Assembly: GCA_938040325.1 (NCBI GenBank)
Contig: CALHXW010000081.1
Location: forward strand, 1 to 35,957
From: an uncultured bacterium
GTDB taxonomy: Bacteria; Myxococcota_A; UBA9042; PHBI01
Direction of reading: 5' to 3'
DNA length: 35,957 bases
Shown: piece by piece, positions 1 through 9,254 of the stretch
Position numbering within the stretch: the stretch's first letter is position 1
Layout of the letters: the number at the start of each line of letters is the position of its first letter
Translations under genes and position numbers: made by a program
The notes under the pieces: model-generated
What the model saw: the letters and a program-made list of their open reading frames with translations, nothing else
Database searches by the model: none
What the model was told of the DNA's origin: nothing

Positions 1-173
1 TCTGGAGGGCCCAATTGTAGGAGAAGCTCACGCTAGCACGGCCGCACCGTCCTGGCTAGCCGGGGTCTGCTGACCCCAATTAGTACGGGGGCCTACGCAA
101 AAGGATCTTTTTTCATCCGTCACTCGGCCCCGTGTTGGCAAGACATGCTCGCCGTCGACGAGGGCGTTGAAGC
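1..173. other. Unassigned intergenic sequence at window edge
   Basis: No reading frame here resembles a protein family I recognise. The stretch holds a small hairpin (GGGGTC at 62-67 and GACCCC at 72-77, loop TGCT) and a short A/T-rich patch (AAAAGGATCTTTTTT, about 101-115). Together these could mark the 3' end of a gene outside the window. The hairpin is not followed directly by a T run, so I do not call a terminator. Confidence 0.3.
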
Positions 174-372
174 CTAGCAGCGTTGCCGGGAAATGCAGAT
201 TCTGGGACGCAGCGAGGTGTGCCGCTGGGGCGGCGAACGAGAGGAAGCCTCAACGCGGGTTGCAGGAACGCGGTGCCTGAGTGATGTCGAGATCAACCGG
301 AGCTGCGCCCCTGGGACCCGCGTTTAGCGCATCGCAAAGTCATCAGATTTCGCATTTCCCGAACGCTGCTAG
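174..372. mobile_element. Family-2 inverted-repeat element, full copy (MITE-like)
   Basis: A 199-bp segment is bounded by long terminal inverted repeats. The left arm at 174-204 begins CTAGCAGCGTTGCCGGGAAA. The right arm at 344-372 is its reverse complement with a three-base gap and a few mismatches. The interior carries no gene. The half next to the right arm (about 248-372) reappears in the opposite orientation at 24077-24200, which shows it is a dispersed repeat and not a one-off palindrome. No transposase is present, so a non-autonomous element is the natural reading, but the family is not one I can name. Confidence 0.6.
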
Positions 373-444
373 CAGGTGGCGAACCCGTGACGTCGCCATG
401 CCTTGCGGTCTGAGCGCTACGAAGCCCGTCGGTCGCATCCGCGC

Positions 445-622
445 TGGCCCCAAAACAAGCTCTCTCCGGCTACGACTTCCGCGATGCCCTCGCCACCAGC
501 GCCGGTGCATTCGCTTCGCTCACCCGAACTCGACGATGCTCGTAGGGCCTTCATTCGGCCGACGCAGGTGGCAAGCACATCGCATTCGCCTCGCTCAAAA
601 AGCAGCGCTTGATTTGGGGCCA
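445..622 (-). mobile_element. Family-1 inverted-repeat element, copy A (intact ends)
   Basis: A 178-bp element with near-perfect terminal inverted repeats: TGGCCCCAAAACAAGC at 445-460, and its reverse complement with one mismatch at 607-622. The internal family signature CATCGTCGAGTTCGGGTGAG lies on the minus strand at 519-538. The small hairpin GGCC-N7-GGCC lies at 546-560. Related copies occur at about 7974-8155, 24201-24336, 29105-29266, 29286-29403 and 29404-29550. It has no coding capacity of its own. Short frames running through it are low-complexity Arg/Ser-rich and do not match any family I know. Confidence 0.7.
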
Positions 623-642
623 GCCGTTTGCCGGCAACCGAC

Positions 643-660
643 TGTTTGCCGTGGCAAACA
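643..660. promoter_or_regulatory. 18-bp perfect palindrome, candidate activator site upstream of thrC
   Basis: TGTTTGCC-GT-GGCAAACA is a perfect inverted repeat with a 2-bp centre. It lies about 50 bp upstream of a sigma-54-like promoter (710-726), so roughly 75-95 bp before the predicted transcription start. That is a usual place for the upstream site of an NtrC-type activator. The binding protein is unknown, and a role as a hairpin or a site for another repressor is equally open. Confidence 0.4.
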
Positions 661-691
661 CGTGATCTGACGGGGCCCTGCACGTTGCTGA

Positions 692-2119
<1,428 letters not shown>

Positions 2120-2123
2120 CGCT

Positions 2124-3371
2124 CTACGCGTCGAGCAGAGGCTTGACGACCGCCCAGGCGGCGTCGGCCGTGACCGGCTCCTCCGCGTTGAGCACGTAGG
2201 TCTCAAGGGCTTCGAGCGCGACCTTGAACGCGGGACCAGGCTGAAAGCCTGCCGCCCGCAGCTCGCGACCGCTCAGCGGCAGTGCGGGGGTTAGCTCGGC
2301 CTCATCCCAGCGACCAGCGTCCGCTCGAAACGCGGCCCACGCGCTCGGTTCCGCGGCGCCGGCCTGTCGATTGTCCAGGCTCACGGCATGAGCGGCGGCG
2401 GCGCCACGGCGCCGACGCGCGCGCTTTCGGTCCGCGAGCGACGGCGATGAGATCGCCGGGAGCTCGCGGAGGAGCTCCACCGCATCGAGGCATGTTGCCA
2501 CCAAGGCTCGCGGAAGCTTCATGCGCTTTCCGAACGCGTCGATCGAACGCGCGTCGCAGTGCAAGAGCAAGTTTGCCAGTCCAGCGGCGCGGTCGCGCTT
2601 CACCCGGGCAAGCTGAGCCCCCGTGCCCTCGCTGGGTGCCGGGAAGCGGTTGGCAGCTTGCTCCCAGTCCAGCTCAGGGGCGATCGCCTGGCCAAGCCCG
2701 CTCTCCGCCAGCAGCATCAGTCCGCGACGGCTGCCAGCTTCGGTCAGGATGCGAAGTAGTTCGTCGGCGATTCGCTCGACGCTGACCTCAGAGATCTCGC
2801 TGGCCTGATGGCAGAGGGCGCGCCAGGTCTCGCGTTCGATCTCGAAGTCCATGCGTGCGGCAAAGCGTGCGGCTCGCAGCAGCCGGAGCTTGTCTTCGGT
2901 GAAGCGATCGACAGGATTGCCGATCGCCCGAATCACCCGGAGCTTGAGGTCTTGCTGACCGCCGACGAAGTCGTGGAGCGAGTCGTCTAGCGGGTCGAAG
3001 AGAAGACCGTTGATGGTGAAGTCGCGCCGCATCACGTCGTCGCGAGCACCTGCCCAGCGCACCGTCGTCGGTCGCCGACCGTCCTGGTAGCCGCCTTCAA
3101 CACGGAAGGTCGCAATCTCGTACTCGTGGTCGCCGAGGAGGACGCGCACGACGCCGAACTGAACGCCAACCGGGATCGTCCGCTCGAAACAGGCCATGAC
3201 CTGGTCCGGCGTCGCGTTGGTCGCAACGTCGTAGTCTTTCGGCACGCGTCCTAGGAGCTGATCGCGTACGCAGCCGCCTGCCCACAGCGCGCGGTAGCCG
3301 GCATCGACGAGTGTCTGCACGACGGAAACGGCGCCATCGCGCAGGGTCATGGTTGGTTGAATCTCCGACAT
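2124..3371 (-). CDS. cca: CCA-adding enzyme / poly(A) polymerase family nucleotidyltransferase
   Basis: A 415-residue class II nucleotidyltransferase. It is predicted to add or repair the CCA end of tRNAs, or to add poly(A) tails to RNA. AGGCVRDQLLGR at residues 31-42 is the nucleotide-binding loop. DYDVAT at 46-51 supplies the two catalytic aspartates (Asp46, Asp48). RRDFTING at 115-122 starts the neck domain, and the ERIADELL segment near residue 200 is typical of the RNA-binding part. The head is intact and the length is normal. The start could also be Met8 (3350), as neither ATG has a strong ribosome site. Of the two tRNAs in this window, tRNA-Lys encodes its CCA and tRNA-Leu does not, so a CCA-adding enzyme would be needed. 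The split between CCA-adding and poly(A) activity cannot be decided from sequence alone. Confidence 0.85.
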   Translation of the reverse strand: MSEIQPTMTLRDGAVSVVQTLVDAGYRALWAGGCVRDQLLGRVPKDYDVATNATPDQVMACFERTIPVGVQFGVVRVLLGDHEYEIATFRVEGGYQDGRRPTTVRWAGARDDVMRRDFTINGLLFDPLDDSLHDFVGGQQDLKLRVIRAIGNPVDRFTEDKLRLLRAARFAARMDFEIERETWRALCHQASEISEVSVERIADELLRILTEAGSRRGLMLLAESGLGQAIAPELDWEQAANRFPAPSEGTGAQLARVKRDRAAGLANLLLHCDARSIDAFGKRMKLPRALVATCLDAVELLRELPAISSPSLADRKRARRRRGAAAAHAVSLDNRQAGAAEPSAWAAFRADAGRWDEAELTPALPLSGRELRAAGFQPGPAFKVALEALETYVLNAEEPVTADAAWAVVKPLLDA

Positions 3372-3503
3372 CGAGAGCCTGAGTCGCCCGTCGTGCCACG
3401 TCTCGTCAAGAGCGAAGCCGGACGCTCCGACGCGGTCGCCACGGCCGTCTTAGGTCCGGCACGGCCGCCGAATGCGACGCCGCAACCACGCGCGTGCCGT
3501 GTT

Positions 3504-3520
3504 TTGGCACGGGTGGCGCT
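3504..3520 (+). promoter_or_regulatory. Weak sigma-54-like promoter candidate or hairpin upstream of the CARDB lipoprotein
   Basis: TTGGCACG matches the sigma-54 -24 element fully and is followed at the right distance by GCGCT, which keeps the -12 GC but has lost the preceding TT. A start near 3531 would give a 59-base leader to the ATG at 3590. The same bases form a short hairpin (CGTGCC/GGCACG, about 3493-3511), so the match may be fortuitous. Confidence 0.2.
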
Positions 3521-3589
3521 TTCGCCGGGAGCTGCTTGCGGGTAGAGTGTGCCGGTTCACGGTACTGGGAACGCCGTGCGGAGGGTCGG

Positions 3590-6500
3590 ATGCGACGGAC
3601 GACAATGACGAACACACTGCGGACAACCGTCCTGCTGGCGGCCTTGGCGCTTGCAGCGGGCTGTGGCGACGAAACAGGGTCTCAGCCGGAAGAGGACACC
3701 AGTCCAGGAGGCGGCGACGAGGCGATGATCGTCCTGCCTGACTTCGATGTGGTGCTGACCGCTTCTGCGCTATCGGGCAACGCGCCGCTGGAGGTGGACT
3801 TCACGATGGAGATCGTCGGAGACGATCTCTCTGACGGCACCCTGCGCTACCGCTGGTACGTCAACGACAACCTCGAGGGCGAGGAGGAGTCCCTCTCGTT
3901 CCCCTTCTACCGAGCAGGATCGGCCACCGTTCGCATCGAGGTGGAGTACCGAAACGCCAACGGTGACTCCAAGGTCGCTGACGCCAGCGAAGTCATCCGC
4001 ATCCTCGGGTGTGCAGACCTCGCCGTGTCCACCGTGACCATCGAGTCGCCGACCGAGATTGCACCTGGCGACGAGCTCGTCATCAAGCGCGGCGAGATGA
4101 GCAACGAAGGCGACCGAATCGAGACCGGCTTTGACGTGGCGCTCGTCCTGAGTCTCAACGAGACGTACGAGCCCGGCGAAGACATCGAGGTGGTTCGCTG
4201 GTCTGAGGCTGGGATGCCGAGCGCCTTTGGCGGCGGCGAGTCCGTCATCGACTACGCCGGCCGCAGCGCCACCGTGGACGCCGAGACCCCTGAGGGGAAC
4301 TACTTCGTGTTCTTCGTCGCCGACCCCGACGGCGTCGTCAACGAGTGCCAAGAGAACAACAACGTCTCGCGCTCGACCAACAACCTCACGCTCGACGCGA
4401 CGGCGGCTCTCAAGCCGGACGTGACGATCTCTGAGGTCGACATCCAGGGTGGCCCGACGGTGAGTCAGGGCGACGGGATCCAATACATCTTCCGCATCAG
4501 CAACCTCGGCGAGGGCGATGCGTTGCTCTTCCGCCACGCGTTCTGGCTGTCGACCGACCAGACGCTCGATCCAGAGACAGACATCCCGATGACGCTGCCG
4601 AGCGATGAGGGCTCGAAGGTCCAGTCGATGCCGCCCAACGGCACGCTGAAGTTCTTCAAGTCGTTCACGATTCCTGATGACCTTCCGGACGGCCAGTACT
4701 GGGTGATCGGGACCGTCGACCCCGAAGAGCAGCTCTTTGAGGAAGACGAGACGAACAACGTCGCCGTCAGTGCAACGCCCTTCGTGATGGAGTTCGAGGT
4801 GCCCACGTGCTTCGACCTCGGGTTCGCAGACCTCGACGTCACGCCGCTGTCGACGTACTGGGGCGGCAGCGTCCAGATCACGGCGAGTGTCCACAACCTC
4901 GGCACCGAGCCGACACCTGACGACTGGACGCTGCGCGCGTTCCTGTCTCAGCAAGCCACGCTCAACCCGTCGGCCGCGCGACTGGCCGGCGACTGGGAGC
5001 TCGACGCGATCGGACCAGGCGACACCGTCGACTTCGACGTCGTGGTTCCTATCTCGAGCGAACTCCCTGTGCTCGACCACTTCGTCGGTGTGATTCTCGA
5101 CCCCGACAACGAGCTGACCGAGTGCGAAGAGTCCAACAACGCGTCGCTGGTCACCGACCCCATCATGATCAGCCCCGTCGCGTCGGTCGATGTGAAGGTG
5201 AACCCGGTCGTGTATCACCCGACGACGGTGAATGCGGGAGACCCCGTGAAGCTTGAGTACAACCTGCAGAACTCAGGCTCGACGGGGGCTACAGCGTTCA
5301 ACTTGGCGTTCGTGCTCAGCGAAGACCCGATCATCACGCGTGCCAGCGCGCTCGCCGGTGAGGACATCGTCATCGCAACGAAGACGGTCTCGAGCGTTCC
5401 CGCCGGAGGCACCGTTCCGCGCATCGATGACGTGACGATCCCTGTGTCGCTCGACAACACCGTGGACACCTACTACCTCGGCGTCATTGCTGACCTTGAG
5501 GGCGTGTTGGCGCAAGACCAGATGGCCGCCAACAACATCCAGGTTGCAGCCGATCTGCTGACCGTCGTTGGCGCCCAAGGCGGCTGCTACGAGGACGAGC
5601 TGGAGCCCAACGACAGCCAGACGAACGCGTCCGTGCTCACGGCCGGCACAACCGGAGACCTTGGCAACTGCGGCAACGAGGACTGGTACTCGATCACGAT
5701 CCCGGCTGGCAACAGCGTGTACGTTGACGTCTTGGCCGAGCCGATCTTGTCCACGCTTGAGGTCGCTGACGCGCTGACGGTCGAGCTCTACGATCCAGGC
5801 GCAAACCTCATCGATACCGGGCTCTCGGTGGACGGAACCTATGCCGTCCGGGCCTTCTCGGCGCCGCTTGGCGGCGACTACTTGCTGCGCGTGGCGGGTG
5901 AGAGTGCCGTCGTCAGAGCTCAGTACGCGGTTGAAGTCGAGATTCGACCACCCAGCGCAGGCAGCGACGTGCTCGCCTATCAGGCGTCCGCTGTACCTGC
6001 CGCGCTGTACCCGGGTGGCCTCACCAACATCACGTGGCGCGAGGTCAACCTCGGCCAGACCGCCTATGGCGCACACACGGTGCGGCTGTGGGCGTCACAA
6101 GACACGACCTTGGATATCGGCACCGACCTCGTGCTCGCTGATGTCCCCGCCCCCGGGCTTGCGGGCCTCGGGCAGGAGGACTTCTCCTATGACCTCGTCG
6201 TGCCCAACACGGTCCCGGGCGGGGAGTGGTACTTCCTCATCGAGGTCGATGCTGACTCGCTGATCACCGAGGACAACGAGGCCAACAACGTCACCTGGAC
6301 GCCGCGCGTCTTCTTGGATGCAAGCCTCGTTTGCGCCGACGACTCGTTCGAGCCTAACGATGCGGTGACGCTGGCCACGCCCGTCACGCTCAGCAATGGG
6401 GCCGACGGCGACGCCCTCATCGACGACGTGGTTGTCTGCCCAGAGCTCGACGACTGGTACGCGGTTGAGCTGACAGAAGGTCAGGCGCTCGAGATGCAGG

Positions 6501-7801
6501 TCAACTACGAGTATGAGGCCATCAAGGGTGCCATTGGCATCGAGCTCTGGGACACCACGCAGACGGCGATGCTCATGACACTCACCAGCTCCAACGATCC
6601 CGAGCTGACCTTGCCGTGGGCCTGGCGAACAGGAACCTACTACATCCGCGTCAAGAGCGTCGCCCAAGGTGCCAACCAGGGCCCCTACACCTACGACCTG
6701 GTGGTGGAAGTCTCCGATGGTGACGCTGTCTACGAGTGTGCAGCGGACACGTTCGAGGACAACAACAGCTTCGAGACGGCCCGTGAAGGCAGCTGCGGCG
6801 AGCAGACAGCAACGCTCTGCAATGTCGACCTCGACTACTACGTTGTCGACGTGGAAGCCGGCCAGCTGGTGGAGTTCACGATGGACAACGCGGGCGCCCA
6901 GACGCGCATGCGGCTCTACTCGAGTGCCAACGGCACGCAGGTCGGCACGCGCAACGGCAACGGCACGCTGTCTTACACGGCGCTTGAGACCGGTCAGGCC
7001 TACCTAAGGGTCGAGCCCAAGAGTGGTCCGCTCAGCATGACGGCCTACCCGTACACGCTCACGATCGAGGGCATCTCAGGCATCGACCTTGCCGTCACCG
7101 ACCTGTCGATTGTGACCAGCACGGTCATCGCTGGCGAAGATCTGCTGGCGGAGTGGTCGCTCGTCAACGGCTGCACGCTGGACGCTTCGGCGTTTGCAGC
7201 CCGCGCATGGCTCAGCCAAGACGAGACCCTCGACGCTGCGGACGTACCGATGGTCAGCATCAGCCTGCCGTCGCTGACGGCGGCGGACGCGATCGACTTC
7301 TCGGAAAAGATCACGGTCCCGGCGTCGACGACACCCGGCGACTACTTCGTGATCATCGAGGCGGACGCGAACCAGCAGGTCGTCGAGTCCAACGAGACCA
7401 ACAACACCCTCGCGGCGCCTATCACGGTCGATGACGTGTGCATGCCCGACGCGATGGAGCCGAACGACTTTCTTGGCACCACCGTGCTCGCCCCAGCGGT
7501 GACTCCGCCGGGCGTCACAGGCCTGTCGCTGTGTCCTGCCGACGTCGATTGGTTCGCAGTCAGCGTCGGTGCCGGTCAGACGCTCAGTGCAGCGATTCGA
7601 TTCGCTCATGCCGATGGCGATCTCGATCTGAAGCTCTACGACGTGAACTCATCGCTGGCGCAGCCGGTGGCGAGCGCGACGTCGAGTGACGATGACGAAG
7701 AGCTCGTTCGAACTGCAGCTGTCGCGACGACCTACCTCATTCGTGTGTCAGGCTTCGGCGGTGCAAGCGCCGACTACGATCTCGAGATCGACCTTCAGTA
7801 G
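3590..7801 (+). CDS. Large surface lipoprotein with PKD-like, CARDB and PPC-type repeats
   Basis: A 1403-residue predicted lipoprotein. The signal peptide ends in the lipobox LALAAGC with the lipidated cysteine at residue 25. An Asp/Glu-rich linker follows, then a PKD-like beta domain (about 50-138). I then see CARDB-type adhesion modules near 141-265, 274-395, 407-517, 531-650, 791-905 and 1165-1275, each closing on an E.NN or E.N.TNN signature. Four bacterial pre-peptidase C-terminal (PPC) modules lie near 666-786, 915-1040, 1048-1155 and 1284-1403, each opening with Cys...(D/E)-x-x-EPND or EDNN and a DxDWY/DWF motif. No enzymatic domain is visible. A structural, adhesive or scaffold role at the outer surface is inferred. 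The ATG at 3590 has GGAGG five bases upstream and starts the signal peptide; the earlier frame upstream is not needed. Confidence 0.85.
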   Translation: MRRTTMTNTLRTTVLLAALALAAGCGDETGSQPEEDTSPGGGDEAMIVLPDFDVVLTASALSGNAPLEVDFTMEIVGDDLSDGTLRYRWYVNDNLEGEEESLSFPFYRAGSATVRIEVEYRNANGDSKVADASEVIRILGCADLAVSTVTIESPTEIAPGDELVIKRGEMSNEGDRIETGFDVALVLSLNETYEPGEDIEVVRWSEAGMPSAFGGGESVIDYAGRSATVDAETPEGNYFVFFVADPDGVVNECQENNNVSRSTNNLTLDATAALKPDVTISEVDIQGGPTVSQGDGIQYIFRISNLGEGDALLFRHAFWLSTDQTLDPETDIPMTLPSDEGSKVQSMPPNGTLKFFKSFTIPDDLPDGQYWVIGTVDPEEQLFEEDETNNVAVSATPFVMEFEVPTCFDLGFADLDVTPLSTYWGGSVQITASVHNLGTEPTPDDWTLRAFLSQQATLNPSAARLAGDWELDAIGPGDTVDFDVVVPISSELPVLDHFVGVILDPDNELTECEESNNASLVTDPIMISPVASVDVKVNPVVYHPTTVNAGDPVKLEYNLQNSGSTGATAFNLAFVLSEDPIITRASALAGEDIVIATKTVSSVPAGGTVPRIDDVTIPVSLDNTVDTYYLGVIADLEGVLAQDQMAANNIQVAADLLTVVGAQGGCYEDELEPNDSQTNASVLTAGTTGDLGNCGNEDWYSITIPAGNSVYVDVLAEPILSTLEVADALTVELYDPGANLIDTGLSVDGTYAVRAFSAPLGGDYLLRVAGESAVVRAQYAVEVEIRPPSAGSDVLAYQASAVPAALYPGGLTNITWREVNLGQTAYGAHTVRLWASQDTTLDIGTDLVLADVPAPGLAGLGQEDFSYDLVVPNTVPGGEWYFLIEVDADSLITEDNEANNVTWTPRVFLDASLVCADDSFEPNDAVTLATPVTLSNGADGDALIDDVVVCPELDDWYAVELTEGQALEMQVNYEYEAIKGAIGIELWDTTQTAMLMTLTSSNDPELTLPWAWRTGTYYIRVKSVAQGANQGPYTYDLVVEVSDGDAVYECAADTFEDNNSFETAREGSCGEQTATLCNVDLDYYVVDVEAGQLVEFTMDNAGAQTRMRLYSSANGTQVGTRNGNGTLSYTALETGQAYLRVEPKSGPLSMTAYPYTLTIEGISGIDLAVTDLSIVTSTVIAGEDLLAEWSLVNGCTLDASAFAARAWLSQDETLDAADVPMVSISLPSLTAADAIDFSEKITVPASTTPGDYFVIIEADANQQVVESNETNNTLAAPITVDDVCMPDAMEPNDFLGTTVLAPAVTPPGVTGLSLCPADVDWFAVSVGAGQTLSAAIRFAHADGDLDLKLYDVNSSLAQPVASATSSDDDEELVRTAAVATTYLIRVSGFGGASADYDLEIDLQ

Positions 7802-7901
7802 CGTCGCGACCCGTCGTCGTCGTCATCGTCATGGGGGATCCTTTGGCGCGATCTGACGTCGTGTTTGAGGCCGAGGATTGGCGACAGGATGATCGCGCTA
7901 C

Positions 7902-8735
7902 ATGACCGACGAAAAGACGCTCGGATCGCAAGAGGCCGGACAGGGCAGAACGTCAGGCCCTCTGTCGCCGCCGACGAGTCCCAACACAAGCGCTCTTTCC
8001 GGCTGCGACTTCGGTGATGCACACGCCAGCAGCGTCGGGTCGCATGCTGCGCTCACCCGAGCTCGACGTTGCTCGCAGGGGCTTCATGCGGCCGCCACTC
8101 CTGGCAAGCCCATCGCGTTCGCCTCAGTCGAAAATAGCGCGTGTTCTGGTCCTAAGCGAGCGCGGCTAGGCCGAACGGCTGTCGACGCGGCACTTGCTGC
8201 GCACCGCCGTTCATCGGGTCAAGCGACGCTCGCCAACGCGCGTCAGTCAGCAGTCCTTGTGCCGCTCGTGGACCGCCCCGACGGGGTTGCGGTGCGCTTC
8301 ATTGTCCGCCCAGCGCATATGAAGCATCACCCGGACCAGCCAGCGTTTCCCGGCGGCACGGTCGATCCTGAAGACGGCGGCGACTACTGGGTGACGGCGC
8401 TGCGCGAGACCCACGAGGAGCTCGCGTTGCCCGCGTCGGCGATCACCAAAGTCGCGACGCTGGCGCCACTACCAACGGGCACAGGCTTTGTGATCAACCC
8501 ATTCGTCGGCTGGGTCGATCCGAGCGCACCCATGGTGCCGAGTCCTGCAGAGGTCGCGTCTGTCTTTGATGCGCCGCTGGAGATGCTCATGGATCCGCAG
8601 CGGCTTCGCACGATACGAGGCCAGTTTCGCGGCGTGGACTACCCGATACGCTTCTATCTCGGGCACCCGCGCGTGATCTGGGGCGCGACCGCCCACATCC
8701 TCGCAGGGCTATTGAGCGCGATCGAACGCGGCTGA
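7902..8735 (+). CDS. Nudix hydrolase, CoA-pyrophosphatase (NudL) type, with repeat element in its 5' part
   Basis: The frame is 277 codons. The conserved protein begins near residue 90 and runs to the end. RPAHMKHHPDQPAFPGG at about 136-152 is the CoA-pyrophosphatase signature. A Nudix box follows with RETHEEL at 168-174, then GTGFVINPFVG and RVIWGATAHIL near the end. The family cleaves CoA and its derivatives to 3',5'-ADP and phosphopantetheine. Residues about 25-85 are encoded by a family-1 repeat element (copy B) and do not resemble Nudix proteins. The only ATG, GTG or TTG upstream of the conserved domain in this frame is the ATG at 7902. So either the element is translated as an in-frame insertion, or the native start was lost and a start such as GTG near 8260 yields a shortened protein. 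The upstream ribosome site is weak. The gene converges on uspA with 6 bases between. Confidence 0.7.
   Translation: MTDEKTLGSQEAGQGRTSGPLSPPTSPNTSALSGCDFGDAHASSVGSHAALTRARRCSQGLHAAATPGKPIAFASVENSACSGPKRARLGRTAVDAALAAHRRSSGQATLANARQSAVLVPLVDRPDGVAVRFIVRPAHMKHHPDQPAFPGGTVDPEDGGDYWVTALRETHEELALPASAITKVATLAPLPTGTGFVINPFVGWVDPSAPMVPSPAEVASVFDAPLEMLMDPQRLRTIRGQFRGVDYPIRFYLGHPRVIWGATAHILAGLLSAIERG
7974..8155 (-). mobile_element. Family-1 inverted-repeat element, copy B (inside the Nudix frame)
   Basis: About 180 bp, bounded on the left by GAGTCCCAACACAAGCGC (from about 7977) and on the right by GCGCGTGTTCTGGTCC (8137-8152), diverged versions of the family ends. The core signature lies on the minus strand at 8052-8071 with two mismatches. 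Its outer bases (GAGTCCCAA) match copy D more closely than copy A, which suggests subfamilies. It is open in the frame of the downstream Nudix gene across roughly 60 codons. Confidence 0.6.
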
Positions 8736-8741
8736 GCTCAC

Positions 8742-9224
8742 TCAGTCGAGGTCCATGTCGAGCTCGTAGTCATCGGGCTTGACGCTGAGGACATGGCACG
8801 GCGCGCGCTGCACGACCTTTTCCGCCTGGCTTCCCATGAAGAGACGCCGAAACCCTGTCCGGCCGTGGGTGCCCATGATGATGAGGTCCACGTCGTGCAG
8901 CTGCGTAAAGCGCAAGATTTCCTCATGCGGCTCGCCGCCTGCGAAGGCGAGCCGAACGTTCTCGCCGACGCTGACGGGCAGTGCACCCGTTCCGACCAGC
9001 TCGTTGACGCGCGCCATGAGAGCTTCTTCATGCGCCATCAGCTTGACGCCTGGAGGGAGTGCATCGGCGAACCGAATCTCTTCATCGTCGTCGCGGACGT
9101 GAAAAAGCGTCAGCTTGGCGTCGAACTTCTCGCAGTAGCCGAGTGCCACGAGGCAGGCGCGGCGACTGGTCTCCGAGAAGTCCATGGGGCAAAGGATGTG
9201 GCGATAGCCGAGAGCTGGGTCCAT
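8742..9224 (-). CDS. Universal stress protein, UspA family
   Basis: A 160-residue single-domain UspA-type protein. The first strand (HILCPMDFSETS) has the usual nucleotide-binding aspartate. The C-terminal loop GTHGRTG followed nine residues later by GS is the ATP-binding signature of the ATP-binding subgroup. Such proteins are cytoplasmic and help cells under starvation or redox stress; the exact role here is unknown. The ATG at 9224 is preferred over the GTG at 9230 because GGAAGG lies 5 bases upstream. It is 30 bases downstream of pccB on the same strand, so it is probably co-transcribed with it. Confidence 0.85.
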   Translation of the reverse strand: MDPALGYRHILCPMDFSETSRRACLVALGYCEKFDAKLTLFHVRDDDEEIRFADALPPGVKLMAHEEALMARVNELVGTGALPVSVGENVRLAFAGGEPHEEILRFTQLHDVDLIIMGTHGRTGFRRLFMGSQAEKVVQRAPCHVLSVKPDDYELDMDLD

Positions 9225-9254
9225 GGGCACCTTCCTTCAACGCGTGAGCGCTCG

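Noticed and set aside
62..77. Hairpin GGGGTC/GACCCC near the left edge
   Set aside because: Stem is only 6 bp and no T run follows directly, so not called as a terminator.
281..670. Short overlapping frames at the window start
   Set aside because: They run through inverted-repeat elements; similar Arg/Ser-rich peptides appear wherever the repeats occur.
3770..5218. 482-codon frame on the minus strand
   Set aside because: It is antisense to the CARDB lipoprotein, is rich in Asp/Arg/Val/His as expected for a shadow of GC-rich coding sequence, and matches no family.
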